Shown: positions 33,631 to 42,474, counted from the stretch's first letter. The stretch is DNA of 64,000 bases from Cryobacterium sp. Y50 (GCF_002929805.1 NZ_PJJM01000096.1:62001-126000), one strand, 5' to 3'. The notes: generated by a model not told the origin, from the letters alone. Program-made: numbers and translations.

Positions 33631-34215
33631 TTATTCGAGGTTGGCGTGGCGTGGCCAAAGCTGCTCGGCCGTGGAACCGCTCGCCTTCCAGAGCGTGTGA
33701 AACAGGGCGTCACCGACGAGCAACACCGACTGCTCGAACAGGCCGCCCGAATACTGGGCCGACACCTGCCCGGCATGGTCCTGCTTGGCGGCTGCCGGAA
33801 TGACCACGGTCACCTCAGAGAGTCGCCCGAGCGGCGAGTCGGGCGCCGTCGTCAGCGCGAGAATACTCGCGCCCACACCGTGAGCCGTCTCGGCGGCACG
33901 CACAATGGCGCCCGTCGTTCCGGACCCGCTCGCGACGAGCAGCACATCATCCGACGCAATCGCCGGGCTGGTCACCTCGCCAACCACGTGCACCTCAAGA
34001 CCGAGGTGCATGAGCCGCATCGCGGTCATCTTCAGCGCAAGCCCAGAGCGGCCAGCACCGAGCACGAACACTCGGGGCGCCGCGGCGAGCAGAGTTGCCG
34101 CCGCATCCATTACTGAACCGGATGTCGATCGCAACGCGTCGACGACACGGCTGTTTTCCGCGAAAATGAGGCCGAGGGCATCCGCTGTCGGCGGGGTGGT
34201 TGTTGTTTCGGGCAT
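33631..34215 (-). CDS. hxlB: 6-Phospho-3-hexuloisomerase
   Basis: A 194-residue SIS-domain protein. VFVLGAGRSGLALKMTAMRL and LLVASGSGTTGAIVRAAETA are the sugar-phosphate binding loops of PHI; HAGQVSAQYSGGLFEQSVLL includes the catalytic region. It converts 3-hexulose 6-phosphate to fructose 6-phosphate, the second RuMP step. It is first in the two-gene operon and faces a LuxR-type regulator across a 113-base gap with a palindrome. Confidence 0.92.
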   Translation of the reverse strand: MPETTTTPPTADALGLIFAENSRVVDALRSTSGSVMDAAATLLAAAPRVFVLGAGRSGLALKMTAMRLMHLGLEVHVVGEVTSPAIASDDVLLVASGSGTTGAIVRAAETAHGVGASILALTTAPDSPLGRLSEVTVVIPAAAKQDHAGQVSAQYSGGLFEQSVLLVGDALFHTLWKASGSTAEQLWPRHANLE

Positions 34216-34271
34216 AGCTCAATGATCCACTCCTTTGAGTGGGACTGCGGCCCGCCAAACGAACGGTTTTC

Positions 34272-34287
34272 CTATCCAAACGGATAG
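34272..34287. promoter_or_regulatory. Palindrome in the hxlB/regulator divergent promoter
   Basis: CTATCC (34272-34277), AAAC, GGATAG (34282-34287): a perfect six-base dyad midway between the two divergent starts. Its size suits a LuxR-type HTH dimer. The site is visible; the binding is inferred. Confidence 0.5.
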
Positions 34288-34328
34288 CTCTGGGCGAGTC
34301 CTAAGGATGACCCGGGTAGGCTAAGGGC

Positions 34329-35312
34329 ATGACTTTCGCTCCATCTACCCCCAACGTGCGCGCCACCGCCACTGAGGCCGTCGCGCGCAGCACAGCGGCG
34401 TCCCTCCGGCCTGATGCGAATACCGGAGCCGCCGAACCGGCCGCATGCACCGCGTCATCCCCCGCGACCACGGCCGCAAAACGCTCGACGCTCCCCACGG
34501 ACTCCGCCATTCAAACCGCGCGCAGCGCAGCCGCCGAACGCTCCAAACTCATCGCTGATCTCACCGACGCGCACGCCACCACGCTGGAATCCCTGCTCGC
34601 CGTGCTTCGCTCGAGTGACACGAGCGATACCGCCGCCCGGCAAAAGGCCACCGAGCTCGCCGCGGCTGCGATGGTCGCCCTGCGCGCGGTGAGTGATCTG
34701 GATCGCAGCCTCACCGAAGAACCCGTCGCCCGCGCCTTCGAACGCCTCAGGAACGACCTGCGCCCGCTGGTGCGTTTCGGCGACCTCGACGTGCAGTTCA
34801 TCGAGCCGCCCGTAAACGGTCGGGCATTGCCCGGCGAGGTCGCGCACGAGGCCCGTGCCATCGTGCGCGGCGCCGTGCTCGCCCTGGTCGAGCAGACCGG
34901 AGTCGCCCGGGTGCGCGTGCAGTGGGACTGCGATGGCAGCAACCTGCTCATCCGCATTCGCGATGATGGGCCGGGCGACCTCGACGCCGAGGTTCCGAGC
35001 GTGCGCCAGCTCGCCGCCCGCGTCGTTGCGCTCAGCGGCACCCTCAACGTCGAGGCGACGGCGGGCTGGGGCTCCGAAATGGCCGTGTCGCTGCCGCTCG
35101 ACGCGCCGACGGCCTCCGTCACTGCCGCGGCAGCTTGGGGCCTCAGCCCACGCGAACGCGGCGTGCTCGAACTCGTCGCCTCGGGAGCCCGCAACAAGGC
35201 GATCGCCGAGGCGCTGACCATCAGCGAGAACACCGTAAAGTTTCACGTGGCCAACCTGCTGCGCAAGGTGGGCGCCTCAACCCGCGCCGAGCTGGCCGCC
35301 CTCGCCCGCTGA
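34329..35312 (+). CDS. LuxR-type regulator fused to a degenerate histidine-kinase ATPase domain
   Basis: A 327-residue protein. Residues 1-70 are Ala/Thr-rich and probably disordered. Residues 70-150 form a helical DHp-like part (AERSKLIADLTDAHATTLES). Residues about 165-260 resemble HATPase_c: EVAHEARAIVRGAVLALVEQ in the N-box position, IRIRDDGPGD as G1 box and GWGSEMAVSLPL as G2. The N-box Asn is missing. Residues about 268-327 are a LuxR HTH (LSPRERGVLELVASGARNKA, ISENTVKFHVANLLRKVGAS). A kinase-like ATPase joined directly to a DNA-binding domain is uncommon. Divergent placement next to hxlB-hxlA suggests control of formaldehyde fixation. Confidence 0.78.
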   Translation: MTFAPSTPNVRATATEAVARSTAASLRPDANTGAAEPAACTASSPATTAAKRSTLPTDSAIQTARSAAAERSKLIADLTDAHATTLESLLAVLRSSDTSDTAARQKATELAAAAMVALRAVSDLDRSLTEEPVARAFERLRNDLRPLVRFGDLDVQFIEPPVNGRALPGEVAHEARAIVRGAVLALVEQTGVARVRVQWDCDGSNLLIRIRDDGPGDLDAEVPSVRQLAARVVALSGTLNVEATAGWGSEMAVSLPLDAPTASVTAAAAWGLSPRERGVLELVASGARNKAIAEALTISENTVKFHVANLLRKVGASTRAELAALAR

Positions 35313-35377
35313 GCCCGGCGAGCACCCGCATCCGTTCTTCGAGCCAACGGCACCTTAGACCAAGAAAACGATTCTGA

Positions 35378-35632
35378 TCAGAGAAGAGAGTCACCGACTA
35401 AACGCAGGCTGCCGATGTGCTTGTTCGCCCAGGCGACAGCGAATTCAACGTCCGGAGCGACGGAAAGGCCTTCGGCGGCAACATGGTCAAGCAATTCCCA
35501 TTCGCCAATCGGCGTCACGGCAGCCTCACTGCAGGCGTGGTGTTGTCCGAAGGTAAAACGTCGGATCTCCGGGTAGGCCACCACTGCGGGGTCGGCTTCG
35601 GGGACCATGATCTCGAAGTCGACAAGGTCGTA
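35378..35632 (-). pseudogene. Fragment of an unrecognised gene
   Basis: Leftward frame with about 85 plausible residues ending EFAVAWANKHIGSLRLVGDS and containing PEIRRFTFGQHHACSEAAV. I do not recognise the family. Upstream, the frame enters antisense of the ABC ATPase remnant and becomes nonsense (a His-rich run), so the gene seems to have lost its 5' part at about 35633. It could alternatively be a small gene with a start inside; no ribosome-binding site is evident. Confidence 0.4.
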
Positions 35633-35863
35633 GAACTCGTCGACGAAGTTCTGGCGGTGATGGCGGTGATGGTGGAACTTGCGTCTGAAGGTCTCACCAT
35701 GGTCATCGTTACGCACGAAATGCGTATCGCCCGTGCGGTGGCTGACTACGTTGCATTTATGGATGCGGGCAGGATCAGAGAACAAGGTTGCGCTGTCCAG
35801 ATTTTTAGCGAGCTTCGGCACCAACGTACCCATCGTTTTCTGGATCGGGTAGAGACTCGATAA
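35633..35863 (+). pseudogene. 3' remnant of a GlnQ-type amino-acid ABC ATPase gene
   Basis: The frame reads ELVDEVLAVMAVMVELASEG, LTMVIVTHEMRIARAVADYV, AFMDAGRIREQG and ends FLDRVETR. This is the last quarter of a polar amino-acid ABC ATPase, including the H-loop HEM. Walker A, signature and Walker B are absent. GTGATGGCG is duplicated in tandem (giving AVMAVM). The remnant abuts the unrelated leftward fragment, so the region is rearrangement debris. Confidence 0.78.
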
Positions 35864-35926
35864 CTCCCAAACCGCCGCGCCACCGGAGCAGGGTTTTCCC
35901 ATGGTCCCGCGGCCAGAATTCCGCAC

Positions 35927-36505
35927 ATGACTCCCGCGAACATGACCCTGCGCCTGATGCGTCCCGACGACGAGAAGCATCCGGGCGCGACGCAGCACAC
36001 GCGTCCCCGACCTCGCACCCTGTTACAGCGGCGCCACAAAATTCTGATTCCACTGGCCATCGTCTGGCTCATGATGGCTACTCTGGCTGGCGTGCTGCTG
36101 CTCACCGGTGCGAAGCCGAGCACCCCATTCGGTGACACGGCCGCCGTGCCCGGCGGGCTCGCCCGCATCAGCGCGATCATCCCGCTCGAAACCGATGGCT
36201 GGGTGCCGCCAACCGACGCCGATCTGCTCTCCGGTCCGGTGCAGCCGGGGGCCCATCGCGTGCGCATTCTGCTCGAACTGGCCGAAACGGATGCTGCCGG
36301 TCTAGTCTTCCGCGCTACCGACTATTCCCTGTCCGGACTCGGCGCGCGGTCCACCGCACTCTGGGTCGACACGACCGAGCGGGCCGGAGCATCCGTTCAA
36401 GCGACCCTCGTTTTCGAGATCCCCAATCAGGCCATTGCCCTCGTTCTGGAGGGGCCGCAGGCGGCCCACCTGTCCCTCGGCACTGGGCACCATACCGGCT
36501 TCTGA
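35927..36505 (+). CDS. Membrane-anchored protein of unknown function
   Basis: A 192-residue protein with a basic cytoplasmic N-terminus of about 38 residues, one membrane helix (ILIPLAIVWLMMATLAGVLL, about residues 40-59) and an extracellular domain of about 120 residues that looks all-beta (RVRILLELAETDAAGLVFRA, ASVQATLVFEIPNQAIALVL). No catalytic motif or cysteine is present. I do not recognise the family. It precedes the BTAD regulator by 101 bases and is in the same direction, so it may belong to the oxidase island that follows. Confidence 0.6.
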   Translation: MTPANMTLRLMRPDDEKHPGATQHTRPRPRTLLQRRHKILIPLAIVWLMMATLAGVLLLTGAKPSTPFGDTAAVPGGLARISAIIPLETDGWVPPTDADLLSGPVQPGAHRVRILLELAETDAAGLVFRATDYSLSGLGARSTALWVDTTERAGASVQATLVFEIPNQAIALVLEGPQAAHLSLGTGHHTGF

Positions 36506-36606
36506 ATTGGTCCCCGAAATTGGGGGTAATTCTCTAGCCCACCCGCGGCTTACCTCGAGCGTAGGCAAACAGGCACCATTGTCGCATTCCAACAGTGGAG
36601 GTCGTC

Positions 36607-37590
36607 ATGACAATGGAATCCGACACCCGAGTGAATCCAGCCAGTGCACCCGCCGCGCGTCTCAGCGTTCAGCTCTTCGGTAATTTGACCATTCGACGCG
36701 GATCCGTAGTTCTGCACGCTCACCAACTCGGTGGCCCGAAACCGCGCCAGATTCTGGAGATTCTCCTCGTGCACGTTGGCCTCCCAGTATCGAAAGACCA
36801 CCTGATCGAATTGCTCTGGGGAGCGAACCCGCCGGTCGAGGCCCTACCAACCCTGGAAAGTTATGTCAGCGTGCTGCGCCGCCACCTACAGCCCGGTGCG
36901 GGAAAGTTCGGGCCGCTGCAAACCACAACCGGCGGTTACGTGTTGGACCACGACCTGGTCAATGTCGACCTTGACCAGTTTGACGATTTGCTACAACGCG
37001 CCCAGAAATCCAATCTCGAGCTGGCATACCCACTCTTACTTCGCGCCCTCGACATCGCCGAAGCCCCATTGCTCGGCGATGAGTTGGTCGCAGCCTGGGC
37101 ATCGGAGGCACGCGACCTGCACGCGTCCCGGCTGACCGCAACCCGCGTTCTGGCGTCCGAAACCGCTGCCGCTCTGCACCGCGTCGACGATTCCGTCGAT
37201 CTCGCCAACCTCGCGATTGCCGACGATCCGCTCAATGAACGAGCCTGGACGGCCCTTATCCTCGGGCTGGAGGCTGCCGGGCGCCACGCCCAGGGGCTGC
37301 AGGCCTACGACCGTTGCCGCCACGCCATGCGAAGCGAACTGGGCTGTGCGCCCGGCCACGTTCTGCGATCAGCCCAGCTCCGGCTGCTGCACGCAACGGC
37401 CGCCGAAGACGGCGATCTGGCCGATGTGCTCTCGGCCTTCCTGGTGTTGCACGAACAACTCAGAGTCCCAGCATCCGATTTTCTTCCCTGCACCACGACT
37501 GCGCCGCGACCAGAGCCGGTCGCGGCTTCCCTCCGAGAGGCCACTGATGTCATTACCTCATTTTTGCGCCGCGTCGTCGCTCGCGCCTGA
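36607..37590 (+). CDS. BTAD-domain (SARP-like) transcriptional regulator
   Basis: A 327-residue protein with an OmpR-type winged helix (LSVQLFGNLTIRRGSVVLHA, KPRQILEILLVHVGLPVSKD, LPTLESYVSVLRRHLQPG; residues about 15-100) and a bacterial transcriptional activation domain (LDQFDDLLQRAQ to ALILGLEAAGRHAQGLQAYD, about residues 115-250). No NB-ARC ATPase follows, so it is a small SARP. The ATG at 36607 has GGAGG five bases upstream. It lies 120 bases before a response regulator gene. Targets may be the oxidase genes downstream; this is inference from position. Confidence 0.85.
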   Translation: MTMESDTRVNPASAPAARLSVQLFGNLTIRRGSVVLHAHQLGGPKPRQILEILLVHVGLPVSKDHLIELLWGANPPVEALPTLESYVSVLRRHLQPGAGKFGPLQTTTGGYVLDHDLVNVDLDQFDDLLQRAQKSNLELAYPLLLRALDIAEAPLLGDELVAAWASEARDLHASRLTATRVLASETAAALHRVDDSVDLANLAIADDPLNERAWTALILGLEAAGRHAQGLQAYDRCRHAMRSELGCAPGHVLRSAQLRLLHATAAEDGDLADVLSAFLVLHEQLRVPASDFLPCTTTAPRPEPVAASLREATDVITSFLRRVVARA

Positions 37591-37713
37591 TCTCCGAGCC
37601 CTACCATATGGGGGACAAAAACAACAGGACTCGACAGAACTTCAGGTTCTGCAGATAATATTTTCGTCGGCCGGGCTACCGCAGCACGCGACCGGGCAGA
37701 GAGGTTGCCGCAG

Positions 37714-38427
37714 ATGACCACGCAAATGTCCCCCCTCGAACCGCGCTTGCAGGAGACGGCCGTCCAATCCACGCCGACCGCCCCGATTCGCATTCTCATC
37801 GTCGATGACCACACAACTTTTGCGGAGTTGTTCACCGGCTCCCTCGATCGCGAGCCCGACCTGCAGAGCGTCGGCTCAGCGAACAGTGTTGCGAGCGGCG
37901 TTGAAGCATGTCTGGAGCTGCTCCCCGACGTCGTAGTTATGGACTACCACCTGCCCGACGGCAGCGGCCTCGTCGCGGCCGCCGCTATCCTGGCCCGCGC
38001 CCCGCAGACCCGCATCGTCATCCTCACCGGCGACCCGGCCCTGGAGGCCCTCGAACAGGCCGCGGCGATCGGCGTCTGCGCCTTTCTGCCCAAGGATGGT
38101 TCGCTCGCCACTGTGCTCGACACTCTCCGGCATGCACGTTTGGGCGGCTTCATCGTGCACCCGTCGCTCGTGGGTCTGCTCGGCGCACGACGCCGTCAAC
38201 GCAACGAGGAGATTCCGTTTCCCGAACTGACCAAGCGCGAGCTGGCCGTACTCCGCCTCATGGGCGAGGGTTCCGATGTGCGTGCCAACGCTAAGACCCT
38301 GGGCATCTCGGAGAACACCTGCCGTGGTTACGTGAAATCCATCCTGGGAAAGCTCGGAGCGCACTCCCAATTGGAGGCGGTCGTGATCGCCACACGTCTG
38401 GGCCTGGTTCCCGCCCAGCATGTCTAA
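37714..38427 (+). CDS. NarL/LuxR-family response regulator
   Basis: A 237-residue response regulator. The receiver has the acidic pair in ILIVDDHTTFAELF, the phosphorylated Asp in DVVVMDYHLPDGSG, and the Lys in FLPKDGS. The C-terminal HTH is LTKRELAVLRLMGEGSDVRA followed by ISENTCRGYVKSILGKLGAH. The ATG at 37714 is preferred (AGAGAGG upstream). The coding region overlaps the kinase gene by 8 bases, so the two form one unit. Confidence 0.91.
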   Translation: MTTQMSPLEPRLQETAVQSTPTAPIRILIVDDHTTFAELFTGSLDREPDLQSVGSANSVASGVEACLELLPDVVVMDYHLPDGSGLVAAAAILARAPQTRIVILTGDPALEALEQAAAIGVCAFLPKDGSLATVLDTLRHARLGGFIVHPSLVGLLGARRRQRNEEIPFPELTKRELAVLRLMGEGSDVRANAKTLGISENTCRGYVKSILGKLGAHSQLEAVVIATRLGLVPAQHV

Positions 38428-39763
38428 TCCGGCAAAGACGAGCAGCCTCGACCGAACCCAGTCGGACGAACGCTCAGAGGTGCGCTCAGCGGTGAGTCGG
38501 TTTATTACTGTCGGCGTCATCGCCATGGTCGTCATCGCCCTGCCCGCTGCACTCTGGGTCCGCGCTGAATCCAAGAGCAACGCCATGGACAACGCTATCC
38601 AGCAGGCTCAGCGCCTCGCCGACTACTCCATCGGGCCGCTCATCTCCAATGATCTCCTCGCGGGATTGCCCGGGTCTACCCGTCGGCTGGACGATCGTCT
38701 GGCTCCGCGTATCTCCGACGGATCGATGGTGCGCATCAAGGTCTGGAACTCCGGGGGAAGAATCGTATACTCCGACGTTCCCTCCCTGATCGGCCAGGTC
38801 TTCGACCTTCCCAGCTTTGCACCAGAACTCTTCGCCGGCGGCGAGGGGTATGCGAGTCTTGGCGTGCAGGACGCCGCCGACGACTTGCACGAATCCCAGT
38901 CCGGTGAATTGGTCGAGGTGCACGTGCGCACCACTGCGACCAACGGTCAGGCGCTGATCGTCGAGGCGTATTTCAACGACGACGGGGTGCGTGACGAGCA
39001 AAATGCCCTCGTCCTCGGGCTGATCCCAACCTTTTTACTGTCCCTCGGCGCCCTGCAACTGGCACAGCTCATTCCAGCGATCCAGCTGGCCCGGCGCATC
39101 CAAGGCCACCAGTCAACCAAACGCCGCCTGCTGCAGCACGCGATCGACGCCTCCGACCTGGAACGCCAGCGCATTGCGCGTGATCTGCACGACGAGGTCA
39201 TCCAGGACCTGGCCGGGCTGTCCTACGCCCTCGAAGCCGAAGAAAGGCACTCCACCGACGAGAATCGGGCGCTCTTCGCGCAGGCCAAGGCCATCCTGCA
39301 AAAGAACGTGCGCACGCTGCGCGCCATGACCACCGAGCTCTACCCGCCCGATCTGGCCGAACTTGGGCTGCCGGCCGCGCTCACCCGGCTGGCCGCCCCG
39401 CTGCTTGAGCGCGGCATCGAGGTCAAACTGCACATCCCCCCCGACTGTGATCTCGACCGAGACCGCGCGGCGATGTTCTATCGGGTGGCCCGCGAGGTTC
39501 TCGCCAACACTGTGAAGCATGCCAAAGCCGGCACCCTCGAACTGACGCTCATGCAAGATGCGGATCGCACCATCCTCCTCATCCATGACAACGGCTGCGG
39601 CTTCGACATGGCCGCAGACGCCCCCGAAAATCACTTGGGCCTGCGCATCATGCGCGACACCATCGAGGTCGCCGGCGGCTCGCTCGAGGTACGCTCCTGG
39701 ATCGGCGGTGGCACCTCGGTCATGGCGACCCTGAATCGGGTTGTTCCCGTTCAAACGCGTTAG
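38420..39763 (+). CDS. NarL-type sensor histidine kinase
   Basis: A 447-residue kinase. Two membrane helices (about residues 30-48 and 195-215) flank an extracellular sensor of about 145 residues (DGSMVRIKVWNSGGRIVYSD). Then come the HisKA_3 helix with the phosphorylated His in LERQRIARDLHDEVIQDLAG, the N-box MFYRVAREVLANTVKHAKA and G1 in IHDNGCGFDM. It partners the response regulator encoded just upstream. Its 3' end overlaps the convergent lipoprotein gene by 44 bases. A sensor outside the cell next to secreted redox enzymes suggests sensing of a metal, oxidant or envelope signal. Confidence 0.9.
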   Translation: MSNPAKTSSLDRTQSDERSEVRSAVSRFITVGVIAMVVIALPAALWVRAESKSNAMDNAIQQAQRLADYSIGPLISNDLLAGLPGSTRRLDDRLAPRISDGSMVRIKVWNSGGRIVYSDVPSLIGQVFDLPSFAPELFAGGEGYASLGVQDAADDLHESQSGELVEVHVRTTATNGQALIVEAYFNDDGVRDEQNALVLGLIPTFLLSLGALQLAQLIPAIQLARRIQGHQSTKRRLLQHAIDASDLERQRIARDLHDEVIQDLAGLSYALEAEERHSTDENRALFAQAKAILQKNVRTLRAMTTELYPPDLAELGLPAALTRLAAPLLERGIEVKLHIPPDCDLDRDRAAMFYRVAREVLANTVKHAKAGTLELTLMQDADRTILLIHDNGCGFDMAADAPENHLGLRIMRDTIEVAGGSLEVRSWIGGGTSVMATLNRVVPVQTR

Positions 39764-40670
39764 CCAGAAGCCGGCGCCGCCGCTGGAACCCGCCCCATAA
39801 CATGATCGCCAAGTTCGCACACAGCAGCACTGTGATTCCAACCCAATAGCCGATCCACGGGCCGGGCGAAGCGGGCACCGGGGCCGCCTCGTCGACGGAG
39901 TGATCCATTATGGCCTGGGCGATGACTGCGGGAGCTGGCAACGGCTCGATCGCCATGTCCACACCAACCCCGGTCACCGACTCGGGCCGCACCGCTACCT
40001 CCGCCGGTGCCGCGCCGACCCCACGAGCGATTCCAACGCGCACAGACTCCACCACGGAGTCGCTGAGCAGTGGTCCGACATAGTCAACCGCGAGCAAGCC
40101 AGTGCTAAAAGTCGTGCTGTAGTTGCCGATCGCGTCAGCAACTATGCCTTCCGTCGCCATCGAATCGGCCACCTGCGCCGGGTCGGCCGCCGCGACCTCG
40201 AATCGAAGATCGTGCACGAGCACATCGACCACGAAGAAGGTCGAGTCCTGGCTCGCTGACAGCGACGAGACGGATGCTTCCGGCCCAACCAAAGCGCGCG
40301 TTTGGGCAGTCGTCGTGCCGGCCGGCAGCAGCATCGTCAGCATCGGCACAGTCTGGTCGAGGAGGCCCGCTGGGAGTACGTCGGGAGGGATGTCCGACAA
40401 CGTCAGGTTGGCATCCGTCGCCCGCCGCTCGAGCTCGGCGCGCAGACCCGAGAGGTCGGCGTTTTCGTTGGCCTGCACAGCGAGAGCCACTCTCCGACGT
40501 ACCATGAGGCCGTCAAAAGTCACATCGGGCCGGTCATTGCCGAGGTCGGCGCCAGGCTCCCGCGCAATAGTCGATTTTGGCAGAATATCCGGAGCAACTA
40601 CCCCGGCAGTGCAGCCGCTCAGAATGAGCACCAACAACATCGCCGGAGCCAGTCGATTCACGTAAAACAT
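39720..40670 (-). CDS. Lipoprotein with C-terminal membrane helix, function unknown
   Basis: A 316-residue protein. The N-terminus MFYVNRLAPAMLLVLILSGC is a lipoprotein signal with lipobox LSGC. The extracellular domain includes DSTFFVVDVLVHDLRFEVAA and GVGVDMAIEPLPAPAVIAQ with no cysteine besides the lipidated one. A membrane helix (IGYWVGITVLLCANLAIMLW) and a basic tail end the protein, an odd combination for a lipoprotein. Its ATG overlaps the multicopper oxidase stop (TGATG), implying coupled translation and a shared job, perhaps anchoring or metal delivery. Family not recognised. Confidence 0.72.
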   Translation of the reverse strand: MFYVNRLAPAMLLVLILSGCTAGVVAPDILPKSTIAREPGADLGNDRPDVTFDGLMVRRRVALAVQANENADLSGLRAELERRATDANLTLSDIPPDVLPAGLLDQTVPMLTMLLPAGTTTAQTRALVGPEASVSSLSASQDSTFFVVDVLVHDLRFEVAAADPAQVADSMATEGIVADAIGNYSTTFSTGLLAVDYVGPLLSDSVVESVRVGIARGVGAAPAEVAVRPESVTGVGVDMAIEPLPAPAVIAQAIMDHSVDEAAPVPASPGPWIGYWVGITVLLCANLAIMLWGGFQRRRRLLANAFEREQPDSGSP

Positions 40671-42367
40671 CAGGTACCCGCCGGTAATCCCGGCTGGTAG
40701 ACCGGCGGGTATGAGCCCATCGGCGTGCTGTCAAGCACGGGAACGTCCGAGGTGATCGGATCGTTCACTCGATAATCGCCCACGGCAAACTGAATCATCA
40801 TGTCGTGGTCCTCGTGCACGAGGTTGTGACAGTGGATCATGTAGCGACCGCCGGCAGCCTTGCCGGTATCAAACTGCATCAGCACCGTGACAGATTCATT
40901 CTCACCGATATAAAAGACATCCTTTGGGCCCTTCTCCCAAGCAAACGGTTTACCGCCATTGGTGTTTCGCCCGATGATCTTTCCGTCAATCAGGTGGATG
41001 TGGACCGGGTGGAACCAGCCGCCCGAGGCGTTGGTAATGGTCCACTGCTCCACGTCGTAGGGCTGCGGATTGCCGAACAGTTTAGTGAAATTCGACTGCT
41101 CAACGTCGGCCCAGGTCGTCCCGTTGATCTTCCACAGGCCGTTGCCTCGCTCCACCACCATTTTCCGTTTCACCTTGGCCATGTCCGGCGTGAGGCTCAT
41201 GGTTGCCAGGCCGCCCAAATCGGGATGGGTCGCACCGCCGTCATCGAGGGAAGTAGGAATGGCCGAGATCGACCCAGCGCTCGAACCAGAGTCGGCTACG
41301 ACTGTGAATTTCATAATCTTGCCGGTGTTGGCGAAGTCCATGTTGTTCTTGTTGCTCAAGTTGCGAAGCTCGACTGATTGCCCGGGCCGGTACCTGCGAA
41401 AATCGATCAAAATCTCGTAGCGTTCGGCCGTACCTTGGCGCCAGGATTTCACTGCTTGAACGACGGGAGTCATGCCGCCGTCCGTGCCGACTATATAAAT
41501 CGGCTCACCGGTCGAGAGGGTCGGCCGGTAGGAGCGTGAAATAGAGGCGATCAGCACCCGAAAGCGGTAAATGCGGGGCCTGACCTTCATCGTGGGCCAC
41601 GGCACCCCGTTGACCATGATGATATCGCCCCACAACCCCTTGTGCTCGTTGTCGTTGTAGCCGAGGGAGCCGTCGGCTTTGAACATGACGTCGGATATCA
41701 TAAGCGGCACGTCGAATTCACCCTGCGGCAGCTGCGCCAGTTCGAACGGGTCGTGCAGGGGATAGATGCCGGCCAACCCCGAGTACACGTTCTGCGCGGT
41801 CAGGTGCATGTTGTGATCGTGGTACCACAGGGTACGCGCCGGCTGCCAGTTGGGATACTGATAGTTTTTGACCTTGCCAACGGCGGTAAAATCGTTGGCG
41901 TACCCGTCGTACTGCGGTAGCGACGCCGAGCCGTGCAGGTGAGTGACGGTGCGAAACGCACTCGGGTGAAGCAGACCGTTGGCCGGCAGAGCGTTGCGAA
42001 TACGCACCTCGCTCCGAGTTCCCTGGGTCAGCCGGATGGTCGGGCCGGGGAAAATCCCGTTATAGCCAGCGACCGTCGTGGCTAGCCCGGGAACAAACTG
42101 GGCCTGGCCGAGCTTCTGGGTGAGAGCGTAGCGGGCAAAGGGACGCGACGGATCGCCGTCATCGAAGCCTGTCTGGTACGGCACTAATTCGGGGGGACGA
42201 CAGAACACGCCATCGTAGGGCACCGGCATATTGGCAGGTGCGAGTTGGCTTTTCGTCAGGAGTGGGGCGGTGGAAACCGGCGCGTCTTCTCCACTCATTC
42301 CGATGACGCCGAGAGCACCGAATGCACCGAATGCACCGAGTTGTAATACTTCCCTGCGTGATGTCAT
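40670..42367 (-). CDS. Tat-exported multicopper oxidase (CotA/bilirubin-oxidase type)
   Basis: A 565-residue oxidase. The N-terminus MTSRREVLQLGAFGAFGALG is a twin-arginine signal. All four copper motifs are present: THLHGSAS, WYHDHNMH, HPVHIHLIDG and HCHNLVHEDHDMM, the last with an axial Met ligand for type 1 copper. The ATG at 42367 has AGGAG upstream. Spore-coat-like and Mn-oxidising members of this branch oxidise phenols, bilirubin or Mn(II) outside the cell with O2. It lies downstream of the giant peroxidase gene (107-base gap) and is coupled to the lipoprotein gene. Confidence 0.92.
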   Translation of the reverse strand: MTSRREVLQLGAFGAFGALGVIGMSGEDAPVSTAPLLTKSQLAPANMPVPYDGVFCRPPELVPYQTGFDDGDPSRPFARYALTQKLGQAQFVPGLATTVAGYNGIFPGPTIRLTQGTRSEVRIRNALPANGLLHPSAFRTVTHLHGSASLPQYDGYANDFTAVGKVKNYQYPNWQPARTLWYHDHNMHLTAQNVYSGLAGIYPLHDPFELAQLPQGEFDVPLMISDVMFKADGSLGYNDNEHKGLWGDIIMVNGVPWPTMKVRPRIYRFRVLIASISRSYRPTLSTGEPIYIVGTDGGMTPVVQAVKSWRQGTAERYEILIDFRRYRPGQSVELRNLSNKNNMDFANTGKIMKFTVVADSGSSAGSISAIPTSLDDGGATHPDLGGLATMSLTPDMAKVKRKMVVERGNGLWKINGTTWADVEQSNFTKLFGNPQPYDVEQWTITNASGGWFHPVHIHLIDGKIIGRNTNGGKPFAWEKGPKDVFYIGENESVTVLMQFDTGKAAGGRYMIHCHNLVHEDHDMMIQFAVGDYRVNDPITSDVPVLDSTPMGSYPPVYQPGLPAGT

Positions 42368-42474
42368 GCCGTCTCCTGCTGATTTTCTGGAACACACTGC
42401 TTAGTTGAGGATGTTTTGGTGACCGGCTGGTGACTCATACGAGAATCGCCAGCCGGGTTATTCGGTTGATTGTC

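Noticed and set aside
42300..42367. A repeat element at the start of the multicopper oxidase gene
   Set aside because: The 9-base tandem repeat GCACCGAAT simply encodes the Gly-Ala-Phe stretch of the Tat signal peptide.
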